Part shown: piece by piece, positions 56,182 to 64,000 of the stretch | How the letters are laid out: the number at the start of each line of letters is the position of its first letter | Numbering within the stretch: position 1 is the stretch's first letter | From: an uncultured Roseibium sp. | GTDB taxonomy: Bacteria > Pseudomonadota > Alphaproteobacteria > Rhizobiales > Stappiaceae | DNA length: 64,000 nt | NCBI RefSeq assembly: GCF_963669205.1 | Contig: NZ_OY769915.1 | Coordinates: forward strand, 1,772,001-1,836,000 | Direction of reading: 5' to 3' | The notes under the pieces: generated by a model | Database searches by the model: none | What the model saw: the letters and a program-made list of their open reading frames with translations, nothing else | What the model was told of the DNA's origin: nothing | Program-made: the position numbers and the translations under genes

Positions 56182-57918
56182 ATGGACGACCTTCGTGCAG
56201 GATTGAATGAAGTTGATTGCGACGTGCTTGTCATCGGCGGCGGTACCGCTGGCCCGATGGCAGCGTATCGCGCAAGAAAGAAGAATCCGAACGCGAAAGT
56301 CATCTTGCTGGAAAAGGCCAACGTCAAACGCTCCGGTGCGATTTCCATGGGCATGGACGGTTTGAACAATGCGGTCATCCCCGGCCATTCCACGCCCGAG
56401 CAGTACACAAAGGAAATCACGATCGCCAATGACGGCATCTGTGACCAGGCTGCGGTCTACAAATATGCTCAGACCTGTTACTCGATCATCGAGGAACTGG
56501 ACCAGTTCGGCATCCGTTTCCAGAAGGACGACAACGGGGAATACGACGTCAAGAAGGTTCACCATATCGGAACCTACGTATTGCCGATGCCGAACGGTGA
56601 CACGGTCAAGAAGGCGCTCTACCGGCAATTGCGCCGCGCCCGGGTTCTGATTTCGAACCGCTTCATGGCGACCCGGCTCCTGACCGGCAAAAGCGGCCGT
56701 GCTGCTGGTGCCATCGCGGTCAATACCCGCTCCGGCGAGTTTCTTGTCATCAAGGCCAAGGCCGTGATCATGTGCATGGGCGCGGCAGGCCGTCTGGGTC
56801 TGCCGACGTCCGGATATCTCTACGGCACCTATGAAAACCCGACAAATTCCGGTGAGGGCTATTCGATGGCCTATCACGCCGGCGCGAAGCTGGCGAACCT
56901 TGAGTGTTTCCAGATCAATCCGCTCATCAAGGATTATAACGGCCCGGCCTGCGCTTATGTGGCCGGTCCCTTCGGCGGGTACACTGCCAACTCCAAGAAT
57001 GAGCGGTTCATCGAATGCGACTACTGGTCCGGGCAGATGATGCAGGAGTTCTACAACGAGCTGCAATCCGGAAAGGGGCCGGTGTTCCTGAAGCTCAACC
57101 ATCTGCACAAGGACACGGCCGATCACATCGAGCACATCCTGCACACCGTTGAACGGCCTTCGCGCGGCCGCTTTCACGAGCAGCGCGACACCAAGTATTC
57201 CGAAAAGATGATCGAGATGCATATTTCGGAAATCGGGTTCTGTTCCGGTCACTCCGCTTCCGGCGTTTATGTCGACGAGTTCGCCCGCACGACCGTGCCC
57301 GGTCTTTATGCCGCCGGAGACATGGCAAGCGTCCCGCACAATTACATGCTGGGCGCATTTACAAACGGTGCGATTGCGGGCGAACACGCGATCGATTTCG
57401 CAGCCGACGTCGATTTCGACGACTTCGACGACAGTGCGATAGAACTTGAGCAGGAAAGGGTCCTGGCGCCGACAAAGCGTGAGGACGGTCTGCCGCCCAA
57501 CCAGATTGAATACAAGATCCGCCGTCTCGTGAACGACTACCTGCAGCCGCCGAAAGTGACGGCCAAGTATGAACTGTGCCAGCAGCGTCTCGCCGAGGTG
57601 CGCGAGGACATGGAAACACAGATGATGGCGCGCGATGCGCATGAATTGATGCGTTCCATGGAGGTGGCCAGCATCATGGATTGCGCCGACATGGCGGCGT
57701 TCGCCTCGCTCTACCGGACCGAAAGCCGCTGGGGCCTTTATCACTGGCGTTCCGACTATCCGGGCTCGAATGACGAGGACTGGAAGTGCCATGTCCTGCT
57801 GTCAAAACAGAACGACGCCATGACCTGCGAAAAGCACCCGGTCGCGCCTTACATCATTCCGATCGCGGATGATGAAAAGGACGCCTACTACAAGCAGCGC
57901 ATTACCGCTCAGGCTTGA
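56182..57918 (+). CDS. AprA-like FAD-dependent oxidoreductase (fumarate reductase/SDH flavoprotein fold)
   Basis: 578 residues. Rossmann FAD site VDCDVLVIGGGTAGPMAAY, then LLEKANVKRSGAISMGMDG, which strongly recalls adenylylsulfate reductase subunit A (VEKANxxRSGAVAMG). The C-terminal FAD part FARTTVPGLYAAGDMASVPH is intact. Length is slightly below AprA (~610-660). ATG 56182 with GGAGAG directly upstream. It is followed 23 bases on by a small ferredoxin gene in AprB position. True APS reductase cannot be claimed; it could oxidise another sulfur or organic substrate and pass electrons to the ferredoxin. Confidence 0.85.
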   Translation: MDDLRAGLNEVDCDVLVIGGGTAGPMAAYRARKKNPNAKVILLEKANVKRSGAISMGMDGLNNAVIPGHSTPEQYTKEITIANDGICDQAAVYKYAQTCYSIIEELDQFGIRFQKDDNGEYDVKKVHHIGTYVLPMPNGDTVKKALYRQLRRARVLISNRFMATRLLTGKSGRAAGAIAVNTRSGEFLVIKAKAVIMCMGAAGRLGLPTSGYLYGTYENPTNSGEGYSMAYHAGAKLANLECFQINPLIKDYNGPACAYVAGPFGGYTANSKNERFIECDYWSGQMMQEFYNELQSGKGPVFLKLNHLHKDTADHIEHILHTVERPSRGRFHEQRDTKYSEKMIEMHISEIGFCSGHSASGVYVDEFARTTVPGLYAAGDMASVPHNYMLGAFTNGAIAGEHAIDFAADVDFDDFDDSAIELEQERVLAPTKREDGLPPNQIEYKIRRLVNDYLQPPKVTAKYELCQQRLAEVREDMETQMMARDAHELMRSMEVASIMDCADMAAFASLYRTESRWGLYHWRSDYPGSNDEDWKCHVLLSKQNDAMTCEKHPVAPYIIPIADDEKDAYYKQRITAQA

Positions 57919-57941
57919 AGACAAGGGAACGGAGACAGCAT

Positions 57942-58175
57942 ATGCCTTTAGCCAACACACCGACATCCGTGCCTGTAGTGGTGGATGACGACAAATGTAT
58001 CGCCGACAAGGGCTGCACGGTTTGCGTGGACGTCTGCCCACTTGACGTGCTGCGCATCAGCGACCTGACCGGCAAGGCCTACATGAAATATGACGAGTGC
58101 TGGTACTGCATGCCGTGCGAGGCCGACTGCCCCACGGATGCCGTGACCGTGAACATCCCCTACCTGCTGCGATAG
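57942..58175 (+). CDS. AprB-like 4Fe-4S ferredoxin
   Basis: 77 residues with two cluster motifs: CIADKGCTVCVDVCPLDVL (eight-residue spacing variant) and CWYCMPCEADCPTDAV. It resembles the ferredoxin core of AprB without its C-terminal tail. GGAG precedes ATG 57942. Genetic pairing with the flavoprotein indicates direct electron transfer. Confidence 0.9.
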   Translation: MPLANTPTSVPVVVDDDKCIADKGCTVCVDVCPLDVLRISDLTGKAYMKYDECWYCMPCEADCPTDAVTVNIPYLLR

Positions 58176-58184
58176 GGAGGAACG

Positions 58185-59138
58185 ATGATGTTCGAGCCCT
58201 TCGAAGAAGAAAGCGACTTTGAGGATCTTGCAGCAAGGCTTGCGGACCCTGACGCGGCTGTCAGGCGGGTCGCCGTCATGGAACTCGCCGATACGGCGGA
58301 TCCGGAAGCGATTCCGCTGATTGCAACCACTGTGAAGGACGCAAGCCCGGAAGTCCGGCTGCAGGCTGCGATCGCATTGGGCGAATTCGATGGGCTGGAG
58401 GCATCCACGGCTCTATGTATCCTGCTTCAGGACGAGGATGGGCGCGTTACCCAGGCGTCCAGCGACAGCCTGGCGGAACTGAAAGATCCGCTGTCTGCGG
58501 ATCCGCTACTGGCGCTCACCGCACACGAAAACGAAAAAGTCAGGGAGGGAGCGCTCCTTGGCTTGAAGCAGTTGCGCAGACCGGATGCAATGGCCAACGG
58601 CATTGAGGCCATGAAGGACCCGGTCGCAGCCGTCAGAATTCAGGCCGTTGGAGTGGTGGGATATCTGAAGGCGGAGGAGGCCTTGCCGGCGCTCATCGCG
58701 GCGTGCCGCGACGAAGATCCCGGTGTCAGACGGACCGCTATCGGGGCACTCGCCTTTTCTAAGTCGTCACATGCAAAGGACGCTCTTCTTGCTGCCTTCG
58801 GCGACGCACATTGGGCAGTGCGTGAAGTGGCAGCCGAAGTGTTCGGCAAATCCACGGCAGGCGATGATGCCAAGGCGCTTGTCCCGCTGCTGGACGACGC
58901 CTACTGGCAGGTTCGCGTCAAGGCGGTGCGCAGCCTCGGCAAGCTCAAGGTCGTTACTGCGGTCGACAGGATCGCGGCTCAGCTGGATGAACTCACATCC
59001 AACCTGCGCAAGGAGGCGGCCGCCGCCCTTGGAGAAATCGCGGACAGAAGCGCCTTGCCCTATCTTGAAAAACTGGTGGATGACCCGGACCCTGACGTTC
59101 GAAAAAATGTGCGTTGGGCTTTGGGCAGAATTGGGTAA
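58185..59138 (+). CDS. HEAT-repeat protein
   Basis: 317 residues composed almost wholly of PBS-lyase-type HEAT repeats, roughly nine to ten units of ~31 residues with the core DxxxxVRxxAxxALGxL, for example DPDAAVRRVAVMELADTADP, DPGVRRTAIGALAFSK, DPDVRKNVRWALGRIG. Such solenoids are protein-binding scaffolds or maturation helpers of metallo- or flavoenzymes. GGGAGG upstream; starts 10 bases after the ferredoxin gene, so part of the same operon. Confidence 0.9.
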   Translation: MMFEPFEEESDFEDLAARLADPDAAVRRVAVMELADTADPEAIPLIATTVKDASPEVRLQAAIALGEFDGLEASTALCILLQDEDGRVTQASSDSLAELKDPLSADPLLALTAHENEKVREGALLGLKQLRRPDAMANGIEAMKDPVAAVRIQAVGVVGYLKAEEALPALIAACRDEDPGVRRTAIGALAFSKSSHAKDALLAAFGDAHWAVREVAAEVFGKSTAGDDAKALVPLLDDAYWQVRVKAVRSLGKLKVVTAVDRIAAQLDELTSNLRKEAAAALGEIADRSALPYLEKLVDDPDPDVRKNVRWALGRIG

Positions 59139-59182
59139 TAATGCTGCGACGCAGCAATCCTGCCGTTCGGGAGACATAGAAA

Positions 59183-59986
59183 GTGGTCGGACTGGCAAAT
59201 CAGATTGTTGAAGTGGAAAAAACGCTCGGGGCGGATCGCATGTCTGATACGGGCCGCACGGCCAAGCCTGCGACCAGCTTGCCGAAGTATCAGTCCATCG
59301 GCAATCAGTTGATGGATGCAATCGTTGCCGGTGACTATCCGCCGGGTACGTATCTGCCGAGCGAAAGCGCATTGATGAAACGATTTGGGGTCAGCCGCGT
59401 TACCATCCGGCTGGCCCTCAATGTTTTGCGGGACGCAAACCTGATAGAGGGGCACCAGGGCAAGGGTTATTTTGTCTGCACGCTGCAGGCGGTGCAGGAT
59501 CTTGGAAGACTCCAGGGTTTTGGCGAGTTGATGGCACCCCTTGGTGTCGAGGCGCGCTCCGAAGTGCTGTCCGGTGAGATTGTGCCGGCGCCGTCGGATG
59601 CTGCGGCTGCCCTCAATCTGAAACGGGGTGAAGACGTTGTGAAAATGCGCCGTGTCCGTATTGCGGCTCAGGAAGCAATGAGCATTGATGTCAGCTTCTT
59701 TCCGCTCGACATCGGACGCCCCTTGCTGGAGCTGGATCTGCGGAACGCCGACGTCTTTGCCCTGATCGAACGCGAACTTGGAATAGACATCGGCTTTGCC
59801 GACATCACCATGTCGGTTGTTCCGGGAGAACCGGAAGTGACCGAGCCTCTCAAACTGTTGCCAGGTGACACCGTCATTCGTACGGAGCGGTTGACCCACG
59901 ACATTGCAGGGCGGCCTCTGGACTTCGAATATCTTTACGTGCGTCCCGATTGCCATCAGTTCAAGGTAAGGGTGCCAAGATGGTAG
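59183..59986 (+). CDS. GntR-family regulator (HutC/UTRA type)
   Basis: 267 residues. Winged helix with GDYPPGTYLPSESALMKRFG and VSRVTIRLALNVLRDANLIE (about residues 50-90), then a UTRA effector domain to the C-terminus. GTG 59183 has GGAGA 8 bases upstream; ATG 59240 is an alternative. It probably controls this cluster and its transport genes. Its end overlaps the start of the thioredoxin-like gene by 7 bases. Confidence 0.88.
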   Translation: MVGLANQIVEVEKTLGADRMSDTGRTAKPATSLPKYQSIGNQLMDAIVAGDYPPGTYLPSESALMKRFGVSRVTIRLALNVLRDANLIEGHQGKGYFVCTLQAVQDLGRLQGFGELMAPLGVEARSEVLSGEIVPAPSDAAAALNLKRGEDVVKMRRVRIAAQEAMSIDVSFFPLDIGRPLLELDLRNADVFALIERELGIDIGFADITMSVVPGEPEVTEPLKLLPGDTVIRTERLTHDIAGRPLDFEYLYVRPDCHQFKVRVPRW

Positions 59987-60516
59987 AGATCGACAGACGC
60001 TCTTTGCTGGGTGCGCTTTCGGCCGTGCTTGGTTCCGGCACTGGAGTTTTTGCGAATGCGGACCGGTTGCGCCGTCTTGGGCTTGCCGAACCACCGATCG
60101 CGATCAGTGCGCCTGAGTTAAACGTTCCGGATCTCCAGGGTTCGCTCCATAGGGTGGAGGACTACCGCGGGAAAATAACGGTCGTCTCCTTCTGGGCCAC
60201 GTGGTGCCCGCCGTGCCGGAAGGAAATGCCGGCGCTCGCAAGGCTTAGCCGCGAACTTGACGCGGAACGGTTTGCGGTTCTCGCGGTCAATGTCGGTGAC
60301 AAGGAAGACAAGATCAGGTCGTTCCTGGAAAAGATCGACCATGCGGGCCTGCCGATACTGATGGACACCGGATCGGAACTTCCGAGCAAATGGTACATTC
60401 ACGGGCTGCCCGTGACCTATGTTCTGGATGCGGACGGCCAGGTGGTTTATGGCGCACTCGGAGAGCGTGTGTGGGATTCCCCAGATATGATCTCTGGTCT
60501 CAAATCACTGGATTGA
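59980..60516 (+). CDS. TlpA/ResA-type thioredoxin with Tat-like signal
   Basis: 178 residues. N-terminus IDRRSLLGALSAVLGSG carries a twin-Arg motif before a short hydrophobic stretch, suggesting Tat export. The thioredoxin fold has VVSFWATWCPPCRKEMPALA (about residue 66-85) and the cis-Pro in HGLPVTYVLD. Periplasmic thiol-disulfide exchange or protein repair, here likely for an exported partner of the same cluster. Confidence 0.88.
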   Translation: MVEIDRRSLLGALSAVLGSGTGVFANADRLRRLGLAEPPIAISAPELNVPDLQGSLHRVEDYRGKITVVSFWATWCPPCRKEMPALARLSRELDAERFAVLAVNVGDKEDKIRSFLEKIDHAGLPILMDTGSELPSKWYIHGLPVTYVLDADGQVVYGALGERVWDSPDMISGLKSLD

Positions 60517-60710
60517 TTTGAATATAGTGAAGTAATTGAAAGTGCTCGGCTTGATTTCGGGCGACGCATGGCTTTCATTCAAAAGCTGGCATCAAATCTT
60601 CATGCGACCCATCCCTAAAATTTTTCGGCCCTAAGTGCTTTCAAGGTTGAGAAAAACTGAGCCAATAATACAGGTATTTCTCACTTGTATTATCCGTTTG
60701 CTTCATGCGC

Positions 60711-60727
60711 TGCACAAAAACGGCGCA
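60711..60727 (+). promoter_or_regulatory. NtrC-like enhancer site
   Basis: TGCACAAAAACGGCGCA agrees with the NtrC consensus TGCACC-N5-GGTGCA at 9 of 12 fixed positions. It lies about 130 bases before the sigma-54 promoter, the usual enhancer distance. Confidence 0.5.
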
Positions 60728-60857
60728 TTTTGCCGCACCCCTAAGCGTCCGCGATGCATGAAGCATGACATGCAAATTCGCGCAATTTTTTGCCGTGTCA
60801 AAATTCGTCAATTTTTTCAAACGCGTAGCTGAGTTGTCGCGAAAATCTTCCGGGAAA

Positions 60858-60872
60858 TGGCACGCCTTTTGC
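60858..60872 (+). promoter_or_regulatory. Sigma-54 (-24/-12) promoter
   Basis: TGGCACGCCTTTTGC matches TGGCACG-N4-TTGC exactly, with the GG and GC 10 bases apart. Expected start near 60884, 36 bases before the binding-protein ATG. Confidence 0.85.
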
Positions 60873-60919
60873 GCGGATAATTGCGTCCTGAGACAGGCGG
60901 CAATACGTGAGGGAAGGTT

Positions 60920-62296
60920 ATGAAACATACGACATTAGGATTGGGATTGGGCCTCGCACTGGCGACCGCTCTTCCGAGTATTCCGGCGTTTGCGAAAACG
61001 ATCGACATCGCAATCGGTCACCAGAGCATGTGCACTGACACATACACCGCGGGCATCGTGGTAAAGGAACTGGAGCTTTTGGAGAAGTTTCTTCCCAAAG
61101 ACGGTGACTATGCGGATGTCGACTACAACATCACCTGGGCCGACTATTCCTCGGGCGGGCCGATCACCAACCAGATGCTGGCCAACAAACTGAACATTGG
61201 CGTGATGGGGGATTATCCGCTGATCGTCAACGGGGCCAAGTTCCAGGAGACGGATTCCCTTCGCACGCTCTACGTTGCCGGCACCGGCTACAACCTGAAG
61301 GGAAGCGGCAACGCCGTGGTCGTGCCTGTGGCATCCGACATCTATTCCCTTGAGGAACTGAAGGGCAAGTCCGTATCCACACCGGTTGGATCGGCAGCCT
61401 GGGGCATGTTGCTGAAAGCCATGCAGGATACCGGCATTACCGACGAGGTCTCGCTCAAGAACCAGAGCCCTGCAGTCGGAGCAGCAAACATCGCCGCCGG
61501 CAAGATTGACGCGCACTCCGACTTCTGCCCGTGGTCGGAAATCATGGAATTCCGTGGCACAGGCCGCAAGATCTATGACGGCAGCGAAGCCGGCGTCCCT
61601 TACCTGCACGGCGTTGTCGTCCGTCAGGACTTCGCGGAGGAATATCCGGAAGTTATCACGGCCTTCCTGAAAGCGGTGATCGAGGCTGGCAAGTGGATCG
61701 AAGACAATCCGAGTGAAGCCGTTGATCTCATGGAGAAATGGACGGGTGTGGAGAAAGAGGTTCTCTATATCTATTTCTCCAACGGCGGCCACTTGACGCT
61801 CGACCCGACGATCAAGGAACCGTGGATCGACGCGCTCAAGTTCAACCACACGGTTCTTGAGAAGGAAAAGGCGATCCCGCCGCTCGATTTCGAGGCCTGG
61901 ATCACCGAGGACTACATCAAGGCGGCCTACGCCGAAATGGGCATGGACTATGACGCCGGAAAGGCCGAACTGGTTGACCCGGAGCTTGCCAATGCGGGTC
62001 TGCCGGCAGAGATCTGGCACTCGCGCGACGGCATCCTGACATATGAGACCTTGCCGGAGTTCCTGACCGCCGTCGCTGAATTCCAGGGGACCGGAGCCAA
62101 GCTCAACGCCACCTATGTCTATGACAAGGCAACGGGTCTGAAGCTCTTCGGCAAGACGGCCTACTTCGTTCTCGCTGAGGACGGGTCCTACCAGACATTC
62201 CTGCGCAAGCCCGATGCCGAGGCCTATGCCGCCGAGGTGACGGGTGAACTGGTTGATCTGCCGACCGCTGTCGCGGCCTTCGTTCCAAGCGAATAA
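60920..62296 (+). CDS. NMT1/TauA-type substrate-binding protein with NosL-like C-terminal domain
   Basis: 458 residues, about 120 more than usual for the family. Signal peptide 1-25 (PAFA-K). Residues ~26-345 are a periplasmic NMT1/SsuA-like binding fold: IGHQSMCTDTYTAGIVVKEL, NKLNIGVMGDYPLIVNGAKF, LKGKSVSTPVGSAAWGMLLK. Residues ~375-455 (NATYVYDKATGLKLFGKTAY, FVLAEDGSYQTFLRKPDAEA, YAAEVTG) resemble the NosL copper-chaperone-like domain. GGGAAGG precedes the ATG. The odd Cys/His-containing start (HQSMC, DFCPW) could bind a metal or cofactor. Ligand unknown. Confidence 0.85.
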   Translation: MKHTTLGLGLGLALATALPSIPAFAKTIDIAIGHQSMCTDTYTAGIVVKELELLEKFLPKDGDYADVDYNITWADYSSGGPITNQMLANKLNIGVMGDYPLIVNGAKFQETDSLRTLYVAGTGYNLKGSGNAVVVPVASDIYSLEELKGKSVSTPVGSAAWGMLLKAMQDTGITDEVSLKNQSPAVGAANIAAGKIDAHSDFCPWSEIMEFRGTGRKIYDGSEAGVPYLHGVVVRQDFAEEYPEVITAFLKAVIEAGKWIEDNPSEAVDLMEKWTGVEKEVLYIYFSNGGHLTLDPTIKEPWIDALKFNHTVLEKEKAIPPLDFEAWITEDYIKAAYAEMGMDYDAGKAELVDPELANAGLPAEIWHSRDGILTYETLPEFLTAVAEFQGTGAKLNATYVYDKATGLKLFGKTAYFVLAEDGSYQTFLRKPDAEAYAAEVTGELVDLPTAVAAFVPSE

Positions 62297-62304
62297 TCAA
62301 AACC

Positions 62305-62333
62305 GACGGACGCCGCCGCCTGCGGCGTCCGTC
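62305..62333 (+). terminator. Intercistronic hairpin between binding protein and permease
   Basis: An 11-bp stem ACGGACGCCGC/GCGGCGTCCGT with a 5-base loop and no T-run. Likely stabilises binding-protein mRNA or lowers downstream expression. Confidence 0.65.
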
Positions 62334-62392
62334 CGGAATGAGACCGGTCAGGTACCACTGGCCGGTTGCCGCGACTGTTGAGGGAGAGTCGA

Positions 62393-63340
62393 ATGAGCAA
62401 GATGGGGCAGATCGCCGACGCGGTCCGGGAAGAGACGTCTGCGGAGAGCCCGCCACGGCCCGCGCCAGCGAAAACCGCACCGGCAGCGATCGCCGATGAT
62501 CCCGGGCTTTCCGGTGGTGATGTCTTGCGAGCGCTGAGCAGCCTGGTGAGAAACGGCAGCGATTTCGTAACGAAAAACGCCATGACAATCTGCCTGAGCG
62601 TTCTTTCTCTCGCACTGGGCATCCTGGTCTGGCACCTGGCGACTGCGCTGAAGATCGATTTCTACATCAATTTCCAGAACGTCCCTTCGCCGACGAAGGT
62701 GTTCTCGGCCTTCTGGATGCATCTGGCCGACCCGGAATTCTACATTCACATCGGCGTTTCCATGCAGCGCATCCTGACCGGCTATGTTACGGCGGCCGTG
62801 ATCGGCATTCTGGCAGGGGTTCTCATGGGCCGGTCCAGGATCGCGCGCTCGCTGATCTATCCTTACATCGAGGTGCTGCGGCCCATCCCGGCCGTTGCCT
62901 GGATCCCGCTGGCGATCCTGATGTGGCCGACCGAGGAAGCTTCGATCATCTACATCACGCTGCTCGGCGCGTTGTTCCCGATCGTTCTGAACACGCTGCA
63001 TGGCGTCGAGCAGACGCCGGAGGTGCTGGTCCGCGCCGCCAAGTCGCTCGGTGCATCGCGCCTGCAGATCTTCTGGCACGTGATCCTGCCGGCCGCGCTT
63101 CCAAGCATCGCAGCGGGTCTGGCGATCGGCATGGGTGTGAGCTGGTTTTCGCTTCTGGCGGGGGAGATCATCTCCGGTCAGTACGGCATCGGCTACTTCA
63201 CATGGAACGCCTATTCGCTCATCAACTACCCTGACATTGTTGTCGGAATGCTGGTCATCGGCGGGCTCGGCACGTTGTCGACCTATGCGGTGAAGCTTGG
63301 CATGCAGCCGCTTCTCGCCTGGCAGAAGAGGGCAAGATGA
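62393..63340 (+). CDS. SsuC/TauC-type ABC transporter permease
   Basis: 315 residues from ATG 62393 (AGGGAGAG upstream). A Pro/Ala-rich cytoplasmic N-terminus of ~60 residues precedes about six helices. Family motifs: EVLRPIPAVAWIPLAILMWP and the coupling loop AAKSLGASRLQIFWHVILPA. Partner of the preceding binding protein; no ATPase gene is seen before the window ends. Its last bases overlap the next start (ATGATG). Confidence 0.9.
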   Translation: MSKMGQIADAVREETSAESPPRPAPAKTAPAAIADDPGLSGGDVLRALSSLVRNGSDFVTKNAMTICLSVLSLALGILVWHLATALKIDFYINFQNVPSPTKVFSAFWMHLADPEFYIHIGVSMQRILTGYVTAAVIGILAGVLMGRSRIARSLIYPYIEVLRPIPAVAWIPLAILMWPTEEASIIYITLLGALFPIVLNTLHGVEQTPEVLVRAAKSLGASRLQIFWHVILPAALPSIAAGLAIGMGVSWFSLLAGEIISGQYGIGYFTWNAYSLINYPDIVVGMLVIGGLGTLSTYAVKLGMQPLLAWQKRAR

Positions 63341-64000
63341 TGTCGCTTGCACTCAGCCAGAGACTTTCCACGGTTGCTCATGTCATCCGGCCGCGTTTGA
63401 CACTGTGGCTGCTGCTGACCGCGGCATTCACGGTCGGCTACTATCTGCTTCTGATGGTCTCGCTGATCGTCCGCTTCGGCAATCTGCCGAACTACGCGAA
63501 TTTCTACAATTGGCCCGGAAGTGTCTGGACGATCATCCGCTCGACACCCTCCATTCGCGACATGCCCCCGATTATCGCCGAGGAGTACCTGCTCGAGTTC
63601 GGCTACATGAACTACGACTACGGTCTCGGCATCTCTGAGTGGGCACTCAATATCATTCCTTTCAAGGTTGTGCTGATGCTCGTCCTCTCCGGGCTGCTTG
63701 CCGCCAATCTCCTGCTTCTGAAATCCAAGTCCGCCTGCGCAGCCAAAACCCGCCTTCGGGCAGGTGCGGCAACGGGACTCGGCGCTGGTTTCGTCGCGGT
63801 CACTTCCGCCACCATGAGCTGGGTCGTGTGCTGTGCAACGCCAACCTGGATCGTCGGCTTGTCCATGCTGGGTCTCGGTGTCTCGACGGCATTCTGGATC
63901 GAACCGATCGGACCCTGGCTGACCGGGGCCGGCTATGGGCTGCTGGCCATCAGTCTGCTCATTCTCGCCGATCCGGTGCACGAGGCAGGTGACCAACTGG
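63337..64000 (+). CDS. Polytopic membrane protein with Cys-Cys motif (partial, runs off window)
   Basis: 221 residues are visible in an open frame with no stop before the edge. About four to five membrane helices: LTLWLLLTAAFTVGYYLLLM near the start, IIPFKVVLMLVLSGLLAANL in the middle, and the helix SATMSWVVCCATPTWIVGLS around residues 160-180, whose CC-x2-P layout recalls MerT-type metal or thiol transport proteins. A loop of ~60 residues between helices 1 and 2 is rich in aromatic residues. Overlaps the permease by 4 bases, so it belongs to the transporter operon. Family not recognised. Confidence 0.75.
   Translation, partial: MMSLALSQRLSTVAHVIRPRLTLWLLLTAAFTVGYYLLLMVSLIVRFGNLPNYANFYNWPGSVWTIIRSTPSIRDMPPIIAEEYLLEFGYMNYDYGLGISEWALNIIPFKVVLMLVLSGLLAANLLLLKSKSACAAKTRLRAGAATGLGAGFVAVTSATMSWVVCCATPTWIVGLSMLGLGVSTAFWIEPIGPWLTGAGYGLLAISLLILADPVHEAGDQL

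Larger units (their letters stand above)
60517..60919. promoter_or_regulatory. Regulatory region upstream of the NMT1-type transporter operon
   Basis: 403 gene-free, AT-rich bases. It contains the inverted repeat TAATACA-N13-TGTATTA (60666-60692), an NtrC-like palindrome (60711-60727) and a sigma-54 promoter (60858-60872), listed separately. Confidence 0.7.

Noticed and set aside
56182..58175. Annotation as genuine APS reductase AprAB
   Set aside because: The ferredoxin lacks the AprB tail, no sulfate-activation genes are near, and the flavoprotein is diverged; only AprAB-like is supported.

Overview
The window reads as chromosome of a marine-type alphaproteobacterium, most likely Hyphomicrobiales of the Stappiaceae/Roseibium-Labrenzia kind. 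This is inferred from high-GC genes, the order murA - DUF2948 - hisD - UPF0262 - LMW-phosphatase - infA - maf - yacG, the rpsU/small basic protein pair and the family content; no search was run.

Region 1 (1-25.7 kb) is one long, mostly + strand catabolic locus. A branched-chain-type ABC importer (binding protein, two permeases, two ATPases) is interleaved with an iron-ADH-like protein, an aldehyde dehydrogenase and an AraC regulator. The second ATPase is fused to a UPF0261 (Tm-1-like) domain and is followed by the TIM-barrel partner of that family. Then come a 1160-residue SPFH/flotillin-like scaffold with 44-residue repeats, two CoxG-like SRPBCC proteins around an exported NTF2-like protein, a molybdenum hydroxylase (FAD, 2Fe-2S, and a molybdopterin subunit split over two genes), CoxD/CoxE-like maturation factors, an amidohydrolase, a metallo-beta-lactamase-fold hydrolase, an SMP-30/isochorismatase fusion and an SDR. 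Spacings and overlaps of a few bases suggest one or two operons. The substrate cannot be read from sequence; hydroxylation of a ring or N-heterocycle followed by lactone or amide hydrolysis is an inference.

Region 2 (25.7-36.6 kb) is mainly core genome: a hypothetical gene, tRNA-Thr, the murA-to-yacG block, an exported 5'-nucleotidase and tRNA-Phe.

Region 3 (36.6-46.9 kb), downstream of tRNA-Phe, is gene-poor and eroded. It holds a glutamine synthetase III gene with a sigma-54 promoter, a VPLPA-CTERM protein, a GlxA-like regulator, rpsU, a small basic protein and a cold-shock gene. Between them lie pseudogenes (YtcJ amidohydrolase, DEAD-box helicase, IS481 and IS3 transposases) and two families of small non-autonomous inverted-repeat elements, some with clear target duplications.

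Region 4 (46.9-53.6 kb) is a compact ring-opening module: SsuABC/TauABC-type transporter, a metal-dependent amidohydrolase, a LysR regulator and a cyanuric acid hydrolase/barbiturase-family enzyme. This points to uptake and use of an s-triazine or oxidised pyrimidine as nitrogen source.

Region 5 (53.6-64 kb) carries a UspA protein, ferredoxin-NADP reductase and 7Fe ferredoxin. A second candidate system follows: AprA-like flavoprotein, AprB-like ferredoxin, HEAT-repeat protein, GntR regulator, Tat-type thioredoxin, then, behind a canonical sigma-54 promoter with an NtrC-like site, an NMT1-type binding protein with a NosL-like tail, a permease, and a membrane protein with a Cys-Cys motif that runs off the window.
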